Source: Paracoccaceae bacterium (lineage in GTDB: Bacteria; Pseudomonadota; Alphaproteobacteria; Rhodobacterales; Rhodobacteraceae). Taken from it: a DNA stretch of 35,372 nt. The first letter of the stretch is position 1, and every line of letters starts with the position of its first letter. The stretch spans positions 1 to 35,372 of the forward strand of contig JAHEFH010000010.1 of assembly GCA_024640245.1 (NCBI GenBank), written 5' to 3'. Under the pieces are notes generated by a model. The model was not told the origin of the DNA, searched no databases, and saw only the letters and a program-made list of their open reading frames with translations. This document shows positions 1-9,502 of the stretch, piece by piece. The position numbers and the translations under genes were made by a program.

Positions 1-1
1 G

Positions 2-78
2 TGGCGGACCGAGGAGGATTCGAACCCCCGACCCCCTGATTCGTAGTCAGGTACTCTATCCAGCTGAGCTATCGGTCC
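2..78 (-). tRNA. tRNA-Arg (anticodon ACG)
   Basis: Read on the minus strand, this folds as a complete tRNA cloverleaf. The acceptor stem is GGACCGA paired with TCGGTCC, followed by discriminator G and an encoded CCA. The anticodon stem CCTGA/TCAGG encloses the loop CTACGAA, giving anticodon ACG, which reads arginine CGN codons after A-to-I editing. The TψC arm contains GGTTCGAATCC. It lies downstream of the hybrid histidine kinase on the same strand, about 200 bases away, and probably has its own promoter outside the window-visible gene. Confidence 0.97.
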
Positions 79-285
79 GTGGTGTGTGGATGTACTCTTG
101 CACCATCTGGTTTGCAAGAGGCAAATTAAATTATCCGGTCGCTGATTGTGATCCGTTCCGTTGTTGAATTGTTTCGCAATTCCAGAGGCCGGATTTCTGT
201 GTCTGCTATAATTTCAACCAAAGTCAATGACCGGCTTTCGGGAGAGTTTTGGTGAAGACTGCCTTTGCGGAGTTGACTAAGATAC

Positions 286-2640
286 CTAGACAGCGCCACC
301 TTGACTTGCGGGTGCAATGTCGTCCGATGTCTTCCCGCCATGGGTTTCCATACCGGCTTCTTCGACGATCCATTTTTCCATCGTTGCCACCAGTTGCGAT
401 TTGATAACCGGTTTGCTGAGGTAATCGTCCATACCCGCATTCAGACAATTATCGCGGTCACCTGACATGGCATTCGCCGTCAGTGCAATGATTGGGGTTC
501 GTGCCCGACCATTTTGCCTCTCCAGTTCGCGGATTTGCCGCGTAGCATCGAGGCCATCCATAACCGGCATTGCCATGTCCATCAGTATCATGTCGGGCTC
601 ACTCGCCGCATAGCTTTGCAGCGCCTCCTGTCCGTTTTGGACAGTGATGACATTGAGTTCGAAGGTCTTCAGCATTGTCTGCAATACGAGTTGATTGGTC
701 TTGTTGTCCTCGGCGATCAGAATCGTCATTCCATTCAGCCCCGATTTTTTCGGCGCGGGTCGAGTCTCTTCCGGTTGGGGCATCGTTTTCGCGTCCTTCT
801 TCGCTACTGCATTCGCCAATACGGCTTTAAGAGTATCTGACCTGACCGGCTTCAAGAGGTAAATCTCGAAAATGGAGGGACTCTCGGAAAGTGGCTCACA
901 TGTTACGTCGACCGAGGACAGCAAAATGATGGGAATAGCCGCGCAACTCTTTATAGCTCTGATTTTTTCGGCCAGTTCGCAACCGTTCATTCCTGGCATG
1001 TGATAGTCGACGATTATTGCGTCGAAAGAGTCCCCGGACATTTCGGCAGACTCCAGAACCTCTAGCGCTTGCATCCCGGAACTGACCGCTTTGTGGAGGA
1101 CTCCCCAATTGCGCAACCTCTCCGACAGAATAGTGCGGTTGATTTGCAGATCATCCACAATAAGTACCTTGCGATTAAGAAGGTCCCGAACGTCCCCGAA
1201 ATTTGCGCGCGTGAACTCCTTTGAATGTTCAAGCGTCAACTGGATCGTGAATACCGAACCCTTGTTCGGTTCGCTGTTTACCTCGATTGTTCCCCCCATC
1301 ATTCGAACCAGTCTGCTCGATATTGTAAGGCCGAGTCCCGTGCCCTCGATTTGTCTGCCGGGGAAAGCGTTGGATTGCTCGAATTCGTCAAATATGAAGC
1401 AGATATTATCCTCGGCAATTCCGACTCCCGTATCGGATATCTCGATGGTAAGGTGGGTCCGGTTGTCGTGCGAGCGGCCAGAGACATCGATCAGGATATG
1501 ACCCTCGGAGGTGAATTTGACCGCGTTTCCCAGAATATTGGTCAGTATCTGACGAATGCGACCAACATCCGCTATGAAACCGGTCGGTAAATCCGGAGCA
1601 TAACGAAGGTTGATCTCGACGTTTTTTTGATAGGCTTTCGAGGAAGTCATCGTAACCACGTCCTCGATAGACCGGTGCAGATCGAACGGCGCGGGATGCA
1701 GGTTCAATTTTCCTGATTCCATTTTGGAAAAGTCGAGGATGTCATTGATGATCGGCATCAGCGCAGAGCCGGATTTGGCGATAGTCTCAGCGTAGATGCG
1801 TTGGTCGCTGTTGAGTTTTGTTTCGAGCAGCAACTCCGCCATTCCCAGAATGCCATTCATTGGAGTCCTTATCTCATGGCTCATATTCGCCAAAAATTCC
1901 GACTTGGACCTGCTGGCTGTCTCCATGGCCTTTTGTTTAAGTTTGAGCCTCTCCTCGCGTTGGTCACTCTCATGGAGAATATTTTCCAAAGTATCTACAG
2001 AAGTCGAAAGTGAAATGAATTCCCTTGCGGCAAACTTTGGCAATTTGCGATGATCCAACCGATCGCGGTCAATTGTTACGCTCATCTTGGCGTTGATAAT
2101 GGACAACGGACTCCGCGCAAGCCGCGATATCGTAAACAGTAGCAACATACCTGCGACCGCGAGGCCCGCCAGCAAAAATAGAACGGTTTCCTTGACATGT
2201 TGCGCTGTTCTGATCTTTCCGGGTTCGGTGGCCCAATGAAACACCACCTCGCCCAGGTTCAGGTCCTCGAAACTTATACCACCGCGGAACTGGGTCACCG
2301 GTTTGGTCTGGTCCACAAGATTTTCTGGGAAGCGTGCGATCCGGTCACCGCTTTGAGCAAGCACCTCGATATATGACAGCGCCGGAGACAGATTGACCAG
2401 GTTCCGTAACGTAGTCTCAACAGCGGCCATATCGTTGTCCATGACCGGTTTTGAAATCAGACTGGCGACCAGCGATATGGTCAATTCGGCTTGCTCTTGT
2501 GTGTTCTCCTCCAGAAAATGGTATTCGTTTCGTGCCACTGTAATTCCTCCAACCGTGGAAATCGCAAGCAAGGGAAGGAGCACCGCCATTGCCATTTGTG
2601 CGAAAAAACTCATGGGGAAAAATCGCACTCGGCGGTTCAT
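286..2640 (-). CDS. Hybrid sensor histidine kinase with two receiver domains
   Basis: A 784-residue membrane sensor kinase. A first membrane helix at about residues 12-35 and a second at about 152-172 enclose a periplasmic sensor region of roughly 115 residues that I cannot assign to a named family. The HisKA dimerisation domain carries the phospho-accepting His255 in SHEIRTP. The ATPase domain shows the N box (Asn372), the G1 box DTGVG (403-407) and the G2 box GTGLGL (433-438). Two receiver domains follow: one with acidic Asp496/497, phospho-Asp545 and Lys597, the other with Glu644/Asp645, phospho-Asp688 and Lys743. There is no Hpt domain and no response regulator gene beside it, so it is an orphan and its output is unknown. 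Start chosen at ATG 2640, with GGAG seven bases upstream. Confidence 0.93.
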   Translation of the reverse strand: MNRRVRFFPMSFFAQMAMAVLLPLLAISTVGGITVARNEYHFLEENTQEQAELTISLVASLISKPVMDNDMAAVETTLRNLVNLSPALSYIEVLAQSGDRIARFPENLVDQTKPVTQFRGGISFEDLNLGEVVFHWATEPGKIRTAQHVKETVLFLLAGLAVAGMLLLFTISRLARSPLSIINAKMSVTIDRDRLDHRKLPKFAAREFISLSTSVDTLENILHESDQREERLKLKQKAMETASRSKSEFLANMSHEIRTPMNGILGMAELLLETKLNSDQRIYAETIAKSGSALMPIINDILDFSKMESGKLNLHPAPFDLHRSIEDVVTMTSSKAYQKNVEINLRYAPDLPTGFIADVGRIRQILTNILGNAVKFTSEGHILIDVSGRSHDNRTHLTIEISDTGVGIAEDNICFIFDEFEQSNAFPGRQIEGTGLGLTISSRLVRMMGGTIEVNSEPNKGSVFTIQLTLEHSKEFTRANFGDVRDLLNRKVLIVDDLQINRTILSERLRNWGVLHKAVSSGMQALEVLESAEMSGDSFDAIIVDYHMPGMNGCELAEKIRAIKSCAAIPIILLSSVDVTCEPLSESPSIFEIYLLKPVRSDTLKAVLANAVAKKDAKTMPQPEETRPAPKKSGLNGMTILIAEDNKTNQLVLQTMLKTFELNVITVQNGQEALQSYAASEPDMILMDMAMPVMDGLDATRQIRELERQNGRARTPIIALTANAMSGDRDNCLNAGMDDYLSKPVIKSQLVATMEKWIVEEAGMETHGGKTSDDIAPASQGGAV

Positions 2641-2819
2641 TGGGTGGCTCCGGCCTTGCTATCAATCGCGGAATTCAACCGCTGCCGGAGTTGAAGGTTT
2701 TGAATTGGAATTGTTCTTGAATTGCCCGTGATATTTGTCGGCGCCGACCGTGAAAGAATTACGCCTCGCAGAGAATGTCTCCGGTCCACACGATGTGTCG
2801 ACAGCAATGTTTTCGACAT
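2637..2819 (-). CDS. Possible small ORF coupled to the histidine kinase
   Basis: A 60-codon reading frame whose TGA stop overlaps the ATG of the histidine kinase (ATGA, at 2640-2637), the arrangement typical of translational coupling. It starts at ATG 2819. The product would be basic and Arg/Ser rich, without a membrane segment or any motif I recognise. The start has only a poor ribosome binding site, and the kinase has a usable one of its own, so this may be chance. I rate it as a weak candidate only. Confidence 0.2.
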   Translation of the reverse strand: MSKTLLSTHRVDRRHSLRGVILSRSAPTNITGNSRTIPIQNLQLRQRLNSAIDSKAGATQ

Positions 2820-2994
2820 AAATCAACCTGTTGTACGAATTAATATGTTTTTGACGGGCAAATTTCTCAGCGAGTCTAAATTAAAATTGGTTAACAATTA
2901 ACGAACGCCGAAAAGTCATTCAGCCAAATTGACAATTTTTTAAGTTAATTTGCGAACGAAAGCTGGTTTGCGATCGTTTGGCCCCGAATTCTGC
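2641..2994. other. Gene-poor gap upstream of the histidine kinase
   Basis: This 354-base stretch separates the end of yejF from the start of the histidine kinase. The half nearest yejF (about 2820-2960) is much more AT-rich than the neighbouring genes and probably carries the kinase promoter on the minus strand; I cannot fix its -35/-10 boxes convincingly. It holds a short inverted repeat, GTTAA-CAA-TTAAC, at 2890-2902. Apart from that and the doubtful 60-codon ORF, I see no gene, RNA or terminator here. Confidence 0.6.
2890..2902. repeat. Inverted repeat GTTAA-N3-TTAAC
   Basis: A perfect 5-base inverted repeat with a 3-base spacer (GTTAACAATTAAC) in the AT-rich region about 250 bases upstream of the histidine kinase. 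It could be a regulator-binding site, but it is short and in AT-rich DNA, so chance is quite possible. Confidence 0.3.
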
Positions 2995-4599
2995 CTACTC
3001 GGAAAAAACCGTGTTAACGGGCTTGAGTTCGAGGGCTGCTGCCAGTAGCGCCTTAGTGTATTCGGTTTCAGGTGCCTCGAAAATTCTGGTGCTGTCACCG
3101 GACTCAACGACGTCTCCCGCCTTCATCACCAGTACCTTGTGGCTCAGCGCGCGAACAACGCGCAGGTCGTGGCTAATGAAAATATACGCAAGGTTGTGTT
3201 TCCTTTGCAGGTCGCGCAACAGGTCGACGATCTGAACCTGAATGGTCATGTCCAGCGCCGAAGTCGGCTCGTCCAGCACAACCAGCTTCGGCCGAAGGAT
3301 CATGGCGCGGGCAATCGCGATGCGCTGGCGCTGGCCACCGGAAAACTCGTGCGGATAGCGGTCGATCATTGCTGGGTCGAGCCCGACTTCCACCATGGTA
3401 TCGTGTACCAGTTGGCGCTTGTCCAATCCGTCCTGAAGCTTGTGGACGCCGAGGCCCTCCGACACGATCTGCTCGACCGTCATGCGCGGAGACAGGGAGC
3501 CATAGGGGTCCTGGAACACCATCTGCATGTCGCGCCGCAGTGGCCGTAGTTGCTTGTTGCGCAGACCCTGTACATTATCGCCCAGAAACACCACCGGACC
3601 CTCGGAAGCGATCAGCCTCATCACCGCCAACGCCAGCGTGGTCTTGCCTGACCCGCTCTCTCCGACAATGCCGAGTGTCTCTCCCGACCGGATCGCAAAA
3701 GTGGCGGCATTGACCGCTTTTATGTGGCCCACGACACGTTTCATAAGTCCGCGCCGGACCGGGAACCAGACGCGCAGCGCGTCGGTGCGCAGGATTTCTG
3801 CCGCGTCAGCGGGAACCGGATCGGGTTCGCCGGACGGCTCGGCGGCAAGCAGTGTCTTGGTATATTCGTGCTGCGGGTTGGCGAAGACCTCGGAAGTCTT
3901 GCCGCTCTCGACGATCTTGCCGTTCCGCATGACGCAGACGCGATCAGCGATTTTGCGCACGATGCCAAGGTCATGGGTAATGAACAGCAGCGCCATGCCC
4001 TCGGCCTTCTGGATGTCCGCGAGCAGCGCGAGAATCTGCGCCTCAATGGTGACGTCGAGCGCCGTTGTCGGTTCGTCGGCGATCAACAGGTCCGGCCCGT
4101 TCGCCAACGCCATGGCGATCATCACTCTCTGCCGCTGCCCGCCGGACAATTCGTGCGGATAGCTGGTCAGGCGCTCTTCCGGGTCGCGGATGCCCACCTT
4201 GTTAAGCAGGTCCAAGATACGCTCTCGCGCGGCGCTGCCCTGAAGCCCCTGATGTAGCGCAAGGCTCTCGCCGATCTGCCGCTCGATTGTGTGCAGCGGG
4301 TTCAGCGAGGTCATCGGTTCTTGAAAGATAAAGCTGATGTCGTTGCCGCGGACCTCGCGCAAATGGCTTTTGTCCGCGCCGACCATCTCTTTTCCGCGAT
4401 AGCGGACCGATCCGCTGATCCTTGCGCTGTCAGGCAGCAAGGAAACGGTGGACAGGGCAGTGACGGATTTGCCCGAGCCGCTTTCGCCGACCAGCGCAAC
4501 GGTTTCGCCGGCGGCGATCTCGAAGCTGACCTGATCGACTGCCGGTGCATTCCTGCCAAAGCTGACCGACAGTTCGGATATTTTCAGAACGGGTTCCAT
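2995..4599 (-). CDS. yejF: Peptide ABC transporter double ATP-binding protein (YejF-like)
   Basis: Cytoplasmic energy-coupling subunit of the peptide importer, with two complete ABC ATPase domains in one chain of 534 residues, the usual YejF length. Domain 1 shows Walker A GESGSGKS (about residues 38-45), signature LSGGQRQRV and Walker [13 protein letters not shown]. Domain 2 repeats [18 protein letters not shown] and [11 protein letters not shown]. In Enterobacteria the YejABEF system imports peptides including microcin C; the substrate here is inferred only from that family. The longest frame begins at TTG 4602, but ATG 4599 shares its A with the stop of the preceding permease gene (TGATG), a normal coupling arrangement, so I chose ATG 4599. 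It is the last gene of the four-gene operon. Confidence 0.93.
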   Translation of the reverse strand: MEPVLKISELSVSFGRNAPAVDQVSFEIAAGETVALVGESGSGKSVTALSTVSLLPDSARISGSVRYRGKEMVGADKSHLREVRGNDISFIFQEPMTSLNPLHTIERQIGESLALHQGLQGSAARERILDLLNKVGIRDPEERLTSYPHELSGGQRQRVMIAMALANGPDLLIADEPTTALDVTIEAQILALLADIQKAEGMALLFITHDLGIVRKIADRVCVMRNGKIVESGKTSEVFANPQHEYTKTLLAAEPSGEPDPVPADAAEILRTDALRVWFPVRRGLMKRVVGHIKAVNAATFAIRSGETLGIVGESGSGKTTLALAVMRLIASEGPVVFLGDNVQGLRNKQLRPLRRDMQMVFQDPYGSLSPRMTVEQIVSEGLGVHKLQDGLDKRQLVHDTMVEVGLDPAMIDRYPHEFSGGQRQRIAIARAMILRPKLVVLDEPTSALDMTIQVQIVDLLRDLQRKHNLAYIFISHDLRVVRALSHKVLVMKAGDVVESGDSTRIFEAPETEYTKALLAAALELKPVNTVFSE

Positions 4600-5717
4600 C
4601 AACCGAAGGTCTTTCTGGGATCAAACGCGTCCCTGATGCCCTCGAAAATGAAAACCAGTAGGGACAGCATGATCGCGAAGGTAAAAAATGCCGAAAAAGC
4701 CAGCCAGGGCGCTTGCAGGTTCTGCTTGGCCTGCAACGCCAACTCGCCCAGCGACGGATAGGAAGCAGGCAGTCCGAAGCCCAGAAAATCAAGAGATGCC
4801 AGACCGCCGATCGCACCCGTGACCAGAAACGGCATCAGCGTCAGTGTTGCGACCATCGCGTTCGGCAAAAGGTGCCGCAACATAATCGTATAGTCGCCGA
4901 CCCCCAGCGCCCGCGCCGCGCGGGTATATTCAAAATTCCGCGCCCGCAGGAATTCCGCGCGGACCACGCCCACCAGCGAGGTCCAGCTGAATACCGCGAT
5001 CAGAACGGTCAGCAGTGTGAATGTCATGCTGAAGATCGCCGAGACGATGATGATGATGTATAGACTGGGGATATTCGACCAGATCTCGACGATACGCTGA
5101 AAGACAAGGTCGACCCAGCCACCGAAATAGCCCATCGAAGCGCCGGCAATTACTCCGATGATGGATGAAACGGTGACAACGGCCAAAGCGAACAGCGTCG
5201 AGATACGGAACCCGTAGACGATGCGCGCCAGCACGTCCCGCGTCTGGTCGTCGGTGCCCAGCCAATGCGCGCCATTCGGCGGACTCGGGGCGGTGACGAC
5301 ATCATAGTTGATTGTGTTGAAACTGTAGGGAATGGGCGGCCACAGCACCCAGCCCTTGTCGATCGGCAGGCCGTCGACTTCACCGTCTTCCGCATCCAGG
5401 AACGTCGCCTCGGGATCGTCGAGGCAAGCCTCCAGCCCGCCGGTTCGGATCAGGCATTTCACTTCCGGCGCCGGGTATTCGGCCTCGGTTTCAAATTCGC
5501 CGCCGAAATCGGCTTCGGAATAAAAACTGACTGCCGGCAGATAGAACTCGCCCTTGAAGGAAACCAGAAGTGGTTTGTCATTGGCGATCACCTCGGCGAA
5601 TAGGCAGGCGAAAAACAGGATGCCGAATATCCATGCGGACCAAAAGGCACGTCGATTGGCTTTGAAATTCGAGATCCTGCGGCGCGCCAGTGCGGATTTG
5701 AAGAACAGCGGCTTCAT
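4599..5717 (-). CDS. yejE: Peptide ABC transporter permease (YejE-like)
   Basis: Inner-membrane permease of 372 residues in the DppC/YejE family. One N-terminal helix (about 24-45) is followed by a long periplasmic stretch of about 110 residues, then five helices with the permease EAA loop ([24 protein letters not shown]) that docks onto the ATPase. The periplasmic part is acidic and contains two cysteines about 10 residues apart ([11 protein letters not shown]), as part of the YejE-type insertion containing the [11 protein letters not shown] stretch. The ATG overlaps the stop of yejB as ATGA, and its own stop overlaps the yejF start, so the three genes are probably translated together. Confidence 0.93.
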   Translation of the reverse strand: MKPLFFKSALARRRISNFKANRRAFWSAWIFGILFFACLFAEVIANDKPLLVSFKGEFYLPAVSFYSEADFGGEFETEAEYPAPEVKCLIRTGGLEACLDDPEATFLDAEDGEVDGLPIDKGWVLWPPIPYSFNTINYDVVTAPSPPNGAHWLGTDDQTRDVLARIVYGFRISTLFALAVVTVSSIIGVIAGASMGYFGGWVDLVFQRIVEIWSNIPSLYIIIIVSAIFSMTFTLLTVLIAVFSWTSLVGVVRAEFLRARNFEYTRAARALGVGDYTIMLRHLLPNAMVATLTLMPFLVTGAIGGLASLDFLGFGLPASYPSLGELALQAKQNLQAPWLAFSAFFTFAIMLSLLVFIFEGIRDAFDPRKTFG

Positions 5718-6799
5718 GTTTCACGGCTTTCAAAATCAATGCGCGGATCAACATAGACGTAGGTAAGGTCCGACAAAAGGTTGACCAGCAGGCCTATCAG
5801 CCCGAACACGTAGAGCGTCCCGAACAGCACCGGATAGTCGCGGTTGACCGCCGCCTCGAACCCCAACCGTCCGAGACCATCCAGCGAGAATACGATCTCG
5901 ATGATCAGCGATCCGGCAAAAAAGATGCCGATAAACAACGCAGGAAAGCCCGAAATGATGATAAGCATCGCGTTGCGGAACACATGACCGTAGAAGACGC
6001 GCCCTTCGGAAAGGCCCTTGGCGCGGGCAGTGATGACATACTGTTTCTTTATCTCGTCCAGAAACGAGTTTTTCGTCAGCAGGGTCAGCGTTGCAAAGGC
6101 CGAAATGGTCGATGCAGTCACCGGCAGAACAATGTGCCACAGGTAATCCAGCGCCTTGCCGATCATGCTGAGTTCCGAGAAATTGTCCGAGGTCAGCCCC
6201 CTGAGCGGGAAAATCTTGTAATACGAGCCGCCCGCGAACAGCACCAGCAACAGGATTGCGAAAAGGAAGCCGGGGATGGCATAGGCAAAGATTATGATGC
6301 CGGAGCTCCAAGTGTCGAACCGCGACCCGTCACGCACAGCCTTGCGGATACCCAGAGGAATTGAGATCAGGTAGGCCAGCAGTGTCGACCAAAGCCCCAG
6401 AGAAATCGACACAGGCATCTTTTCGAGCACCAGATCCACCACCGAGATGGATCTGAAATAGCTCTCGCCGAAATCGAAGCGGATATAGTTACCCATCATC
6501 AGCAGAAAACGTTCGAGCGGCGGTTTGTCAAAGCCAAACTGGCGCTCCAGATCGGCGATGAAGTCCGGCGGCAGACCGCGGGCGCCATGATAAGAGCCTT
6601 CACTGGCACCACCACCGTTAACGTCACCGCCGCCGCCACCGCTGATCCGGTCTGTCGCGCTGGTTTCCTCTTCGAGCTGGCTGAGAATCTGTTCGATCGG
6701 TCCGCCGGGCAGAAATTGCACCAGCGCAAAGTTTATTATCATGATCCCGAGCAATGTCGGGATCATCAGCAACAACCGACGAAGGATATATGCTCCCAT
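5714..6799 (-). CDS. yejB: Peptide ABC transporter permease (YejB-like)
   Basis: Inner-membrane permease of 361 residues in the DppB/YejB family. It has an N-terminal helix (about 9-30) with the family signature FLPGGPIEQ just after it, then a periplasmic region and five further helices with an EAA-type loop ([21 protein letters not shown]). The periplasmic region includes a glycine-rich low-complexity stretch (about residues 54-67), which looks like a flexible linker. It starts at ATG 6799, nine bases after the binding-protein gene stops, with AGG in front. It pairs with YejE to form the channel. Confidence 0.93.
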   Translation of the reverse strand: MGAYILRRLLLMIPTLLGIMIINFALVQFLPGGPIEQILSQLEEETSATDRISGGGGGDVNGGGASEGSYHGARGLPPDFIADLERQFGFDKPPLERFLLMMGNYIRFDFGESYFRSISVVDLVLEKMPVSISLGLWSTLLAYLISIPLGIRKAVRDGSRFDTWSSGIIIFAYAIPGFLFAILLLVLFAGGSYYKIFPLRGLTSDNFSELSMIGKALDYLWHIVLPVTASTISAFATLTLLTKNSFLDEIKKQYVITARAKGLSEGRVFYGHVFRNAMLIIISGFPALFIGIFFAGSLIIEIVFSLDGLGRLGFEAAVNRDYPVLFGTLYVFGLIGLLVNLLSDLTYVYVDPRIDFESRET

Positions 6800-6808
6800 A
6801 AACCTGCC

Positions 6809-8701
6809 TTAGAACGCGCCTGCTTGTTTTAGTTTTTGCGCCTTTTGTTCGCTATACCACCAAAAATCCATTTCGCCCATGGCATAAGGCGGCAGCGCCT
6901 CGGGATATTCGTAAATATCCAGATAGGCTATGTTGTGCGATCCTTTGTACCATTGCGGTATCCAGATATGCATCGCGCGGAGTGAACGGTCCAGAGCCCG
7001 AACGGCAACCTTCAGGTCTTCGCGGGTTTTTGCGCCCTCGATAATCTTGATCAGCGCGTCGATCGCCGGATTGGCCAACCCGGTCAGGTTCGACGATCCG
7101 GGCGTATTGGCCGTTTCACTGCTAAAGATGGACCGCAGTTCGATGCCCGGTGTCAGCGACATGACATAGCGTTGGGTTGTAATATCATAGTCGAAGGTTT
7201 TACGGCGTTCGTTTTCCTGGGCCGCATCTATAAACGTGTTCTTTGCATCAACGCCCAGTTTGATCAGGTTTTCGATGTAGGGGTTTATTATTCTGTCAAA
7301 GGACGGGCTGTCATTCAGGAATTCTACCGAGAGGGTTTCCCCCTTGGCATTCTTGCGGACACCATCGACAATTTTCCATCCCGCTTCGTCCAGCATTTTT
7401 CCGGCCCGCCGGAATACCGCGCGGTCCAGAGGGTCCGGCTTCGAGACGACCGGCGTATAGGCATCCTCGGTGAAAACCGACTGCGGCAAATCGGCCTTCA
7501 GAGGCTCAAGCATAGCGTTCTCTTCGGGTGTGATCGGACCTTTGGCTTCCAGATCCGAGTTTTCCCAGAAACTGTCGGTACGCTCATACAGGTCGTAGAA
7601 TAGTGTCTTGTTCGACCATTCGAAGTTGAACATCAGTCCCAGGGCCTCTCTTACACGGGGATCCTGAAACTTCTCCTTGCGCATGTTGAACCAGAAGCCC
7701 TGTGTGCCCGACGGGTTGCCGTCCGGCAGGGTTTCCGCTTTTACCCACCCTTTTTGAAGCGATGGAAAGTCATAGGAAGTCGCCCAGAGTTTTGACAGGT
7801 ATTCTTCCCTGAAATTGTACGCACCGCCTTTGAAGGCCTCGAAAGCGGCCGTGTAGTCGGAGAAGTATTCGAACTGCAGAAACTCGAAATTCTCGCGGCC
7901 GACATTGACGTTAAGATTCTTGCCCCAGTAGTCGTCCCGCGCCCTGTAGGACACGGTCTTTCCCGGCACGACCCGGTTCAGTACATAGCGTCCGCTACCG
8001 AGCGGCGCCTCGAGAGTGCTTTCCGCAAAGTCGCGATCGGCGTAGTAGGCCTTGGAAAACACCGGCAGGCCAGCAGCCGCCAACGGCAATTCTCGAGTGT
8101 TCACGCCTTCCTTGAAGGTGAATTTCACTCGAAGCGGCGATAGGGCCTCGACGTTTTCAAAATCCGAGAATGTGCTTTTGAGGCTCGGGCGGCCTTTTTC
8201 AATCAATATATTGAAGGAAAATACGACATCTTCCGCAGTGACCGGGGTGCCGTCGGAAAATTTCGCTTCTGGCCGCAGGTTGAAGATCGCCCACTGCCGG
8301 CTTTCTGGGTATTCGATACTCTCGGCCAACAAGCCGTACATGGCATCGGGTTCGTCGGCGCTGCCGGTCATCAGAGATTCGAAGAAGATGCTGGACAGCG
8401 ATGCGCTCTGGCCCTTGAGGATATAGGGAGTCAGGCTGTCGAATGTCCCGAAGGCCCAGGTGGAAAACGTTCCGCCCTTGGGAGCGTCCGGATTGACATA
8501 GTCGAAGTGCTTGAAGCCTTCGGGGTATTTCAGGTCACCGAACGCCGAAATGCCATGCGACTTGATTACCGTCTCCTCGTCCGCCCGTGCAGGTGCGAAA
8601 ATCAGGAGGAAGGCGCATATTCCGACAAAACCGGCTAATAGTATCGAGCGGTTTCGCGTTAGGGCAGGTGCGTAAGCAACCTGGCTGCGCAGTCGGTCCA
8701 T
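6809..8701 (-). CDS. yejA: Peptide ABC transporter substrate-binding protein (YejA-like)
   Basis: Periplasmic binding protein of 630 residues in solute-binding family 5 (OppA/DppA/YejA). The N terminus has basic residues, a hydrophobic helix (about 21-35) and an APARA-D signal peptidase site at about residue 40. The mature start, containing SHGISAFGDLKYPEGFKHFD, is characteristic of YejA, and PDAPKGGTF follows. It is the first gene of the yejABEF operon. The ATG at 8701 has GAGG seven bases upstream. It captures peptides for the YejB/YejE channel; microcin C-like cargo is known for the E. coli protein, but ligand specificity cannot be read from the sequence. Confidence 0.94.
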   Translation of the reverse strand: MDRLRSQVAYAPALTRNRSILLAGFVGICAFLLIFAPARADEETVIKSHGISAFGDLKYPEGFKHFDYVNPDAPKGGTFSTWAFGTFDSLTPYILKGQSASLSSIFFESLMTGSADEPDAMYGLLAESIEYPESRQWAIFNLRPEAKFSDGTPVTAEDVVFSFNILIEKGRPSLKSTFSDFENVEALSPLRVKFTFKEGVNTRELPLAAAGLPVFSKAYYADRDFAESTLEAPLGSGRYVLNRVVPGKTVSYRARDDYWGKNLNVNVGRENFEFLQFEYFSDYTAAFEAFKGGAYNFREEYLSKLWATSYDFPSLQKGWVKAETLPDGNPSGTQGFWFNMRKEKFQDPRVREALGLMFNFEWSNKTLFYDLYERTDSFWENSDLEAKGPITPEENAMLEPLKADLPQSVFTEDAYTPVVSKPDPLDRAVFRRAGKMLDEAGWKIVDGVRKNAKGETLSVEFLNDSPSFDRIINPYIENLIKLGVDAKNTFIDAAQENERRKTFDYDITTQRYVMSLTPGIELRSIFSSETANTPGSSNLTGLANPAIDALIKIIEGAKTREDLKVAVRALDRSLRAMHIWIPQWYKGSHNIAYLDIYEYPEALPPYAMGEMDFWWYSEQKAQKLKQAGAF

Positions 8702-8740
8702 AGGATTTCCTCTCTTGTCGTTTAGGGCATTCGCCTGACT

Positions 8741-8759
8741 TTAGGTAATACTTAGGTAA
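8741..8759. repeat. Tandem direct repeat TTAGGTAA upstream of yejA
   Basis: Two exact copies of TTAGGTAA, at 8741-8748 and 8752-8759, separated by TAC so that they repeat every 11 bases, about one helical turn. They lie 40-58 bases in front of the yejA start, where a promoter would be expected on the minus strand. Such spacing would suit a regulator binding as a dimer on one face of the DNA. That role is inference only. Confidence 0.4.
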
Positions 8760-8807
8760 AAAGGGAAACCTGTAAACAGCAAGACGCAATTCCGTGAAGA
8801 ATTGGCT

Positions 8808-8841
8808 TTTCAAACAAATAAGGCCGCCCGAAGGCGGCCTT
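8808..8841 (-). terminator. Intrinsic terminator of the cytochrome c gene
   Basis: The stem AAGGCCGCC/GGCGGCCTT (8820-8828 and 8833-8841) closes a tetraloop that reads TTCG on the minus strand. On that strand the hairpin is followed by TTATTTGTTTG, a T-rich tail. It begins 19 bases after the cytochrome c stop codon and insulates that gene from the yejA operon. Confidence 0.88.
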
Positions 8842-8860
8842 GAATGTCATTGGCAAAAGA

Positions 8861-9379
8861 TCAGTTTCCGATCGTCGCCAGATAGGCGATCAGATCTGCG
8901 CGATCCTCAGGCTTCTTGATGCCGGCAAAGCCCATCTTTGTGCCCGGCGCATAATCTTTCGGGTTGGCCAGGAATTCGCTCAAGCGTGCTGGCTCCCAGT
9001 TGCCGCCAAGACCGTGCAAGCTATCCGAGAAGTTGAATCCGGCAACCGATGCGATGGCGCGGTTGACAACACCAAAGAGCGTCGGGCCGGTACCATTCGC
9101 ACCTTCCTCGATCTTGTGACAGGCTTTACACTTGGAGAAGCCCTTCGCGCCTTTGTCGGCGTCTGCCGAGGCCATCAACTCTTCGAAAGAAGGACCCTCA
9201 GTGGCCACTTTTTCGCCACCGGTTTCCGAAACCTCGATAATATAAGCAGCGGTTACTTCATCGCCGTGGCCTTCGGACCCGACATGGTAGAGCGATTCAC
9301 CCGCCCAGTTAATCATCATATAGATCAACAATGCTCCACATGCAGCACCGACGATCTTTGTAATTTCCATTGTGTCCAT
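8861..9379 (-). CDS. Membrane-anchored cytochrome c (c552/cy type)
   Basis: Electron carrier held in the cytoplasmic membrane by an N-terminal helix (about residues 7-25) that remains uncleaved, followed by an acidic linker of about 40 residues and a class I cytochrome c domain. The heme motif is CKACH (about residues 84-88), with the expected GTGPTLFGVVNR sequence after it, and the sixth ligand Met lies in GTKMGF. The known family (CycM of Paracoccus, cytochrome cy of Rhodobacter) passes electrons from the bc1 complex to terminal oxidases. Its divergent position beside pheA is also what I would expect in this group. Two in-frame ATGs exist. ATG 9379 has AAGG nine bases upstream, whereas ATG 9385 is only three bases from it, so I prefer 9379. 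Confidence 0.93.
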   Translation of the reverse strand: MDTMEITKIVGAACGALLIYMMINWAGESLYHVGSEGHGDEVTAAYIIEVSETGGEKVATEGPSFEELMASADADKGAKGFSKCKACHKIEEGANGTGPTLFGVVNRAIASVAGFNFSDSLHGLGGNWEPARLSEFLANPKDYAPGTKMGFAGIKKPEDRADLIAYLATIGN

Positions 9380-9502
9380 GGCCATTCACCTTCGTTCGGG
9401 GGATTCGCCCCGTCATTTGTCTCTGCAACGTTCTAGCGCCTTCCCCTATCGTCTTGCAAGGTGTAGAACCGCGACGAAACGCCCAACTTTGCAGGTAATA
9501 TC

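Noticed and set aside
2881-2895. CtrA-like site TTAA-N-TTAAC upstream of the histidine kinase
   Set aside because: The two TTAA halves are six bases apart rather than the seven of the CtrA consensus, and the region is AT-rich.
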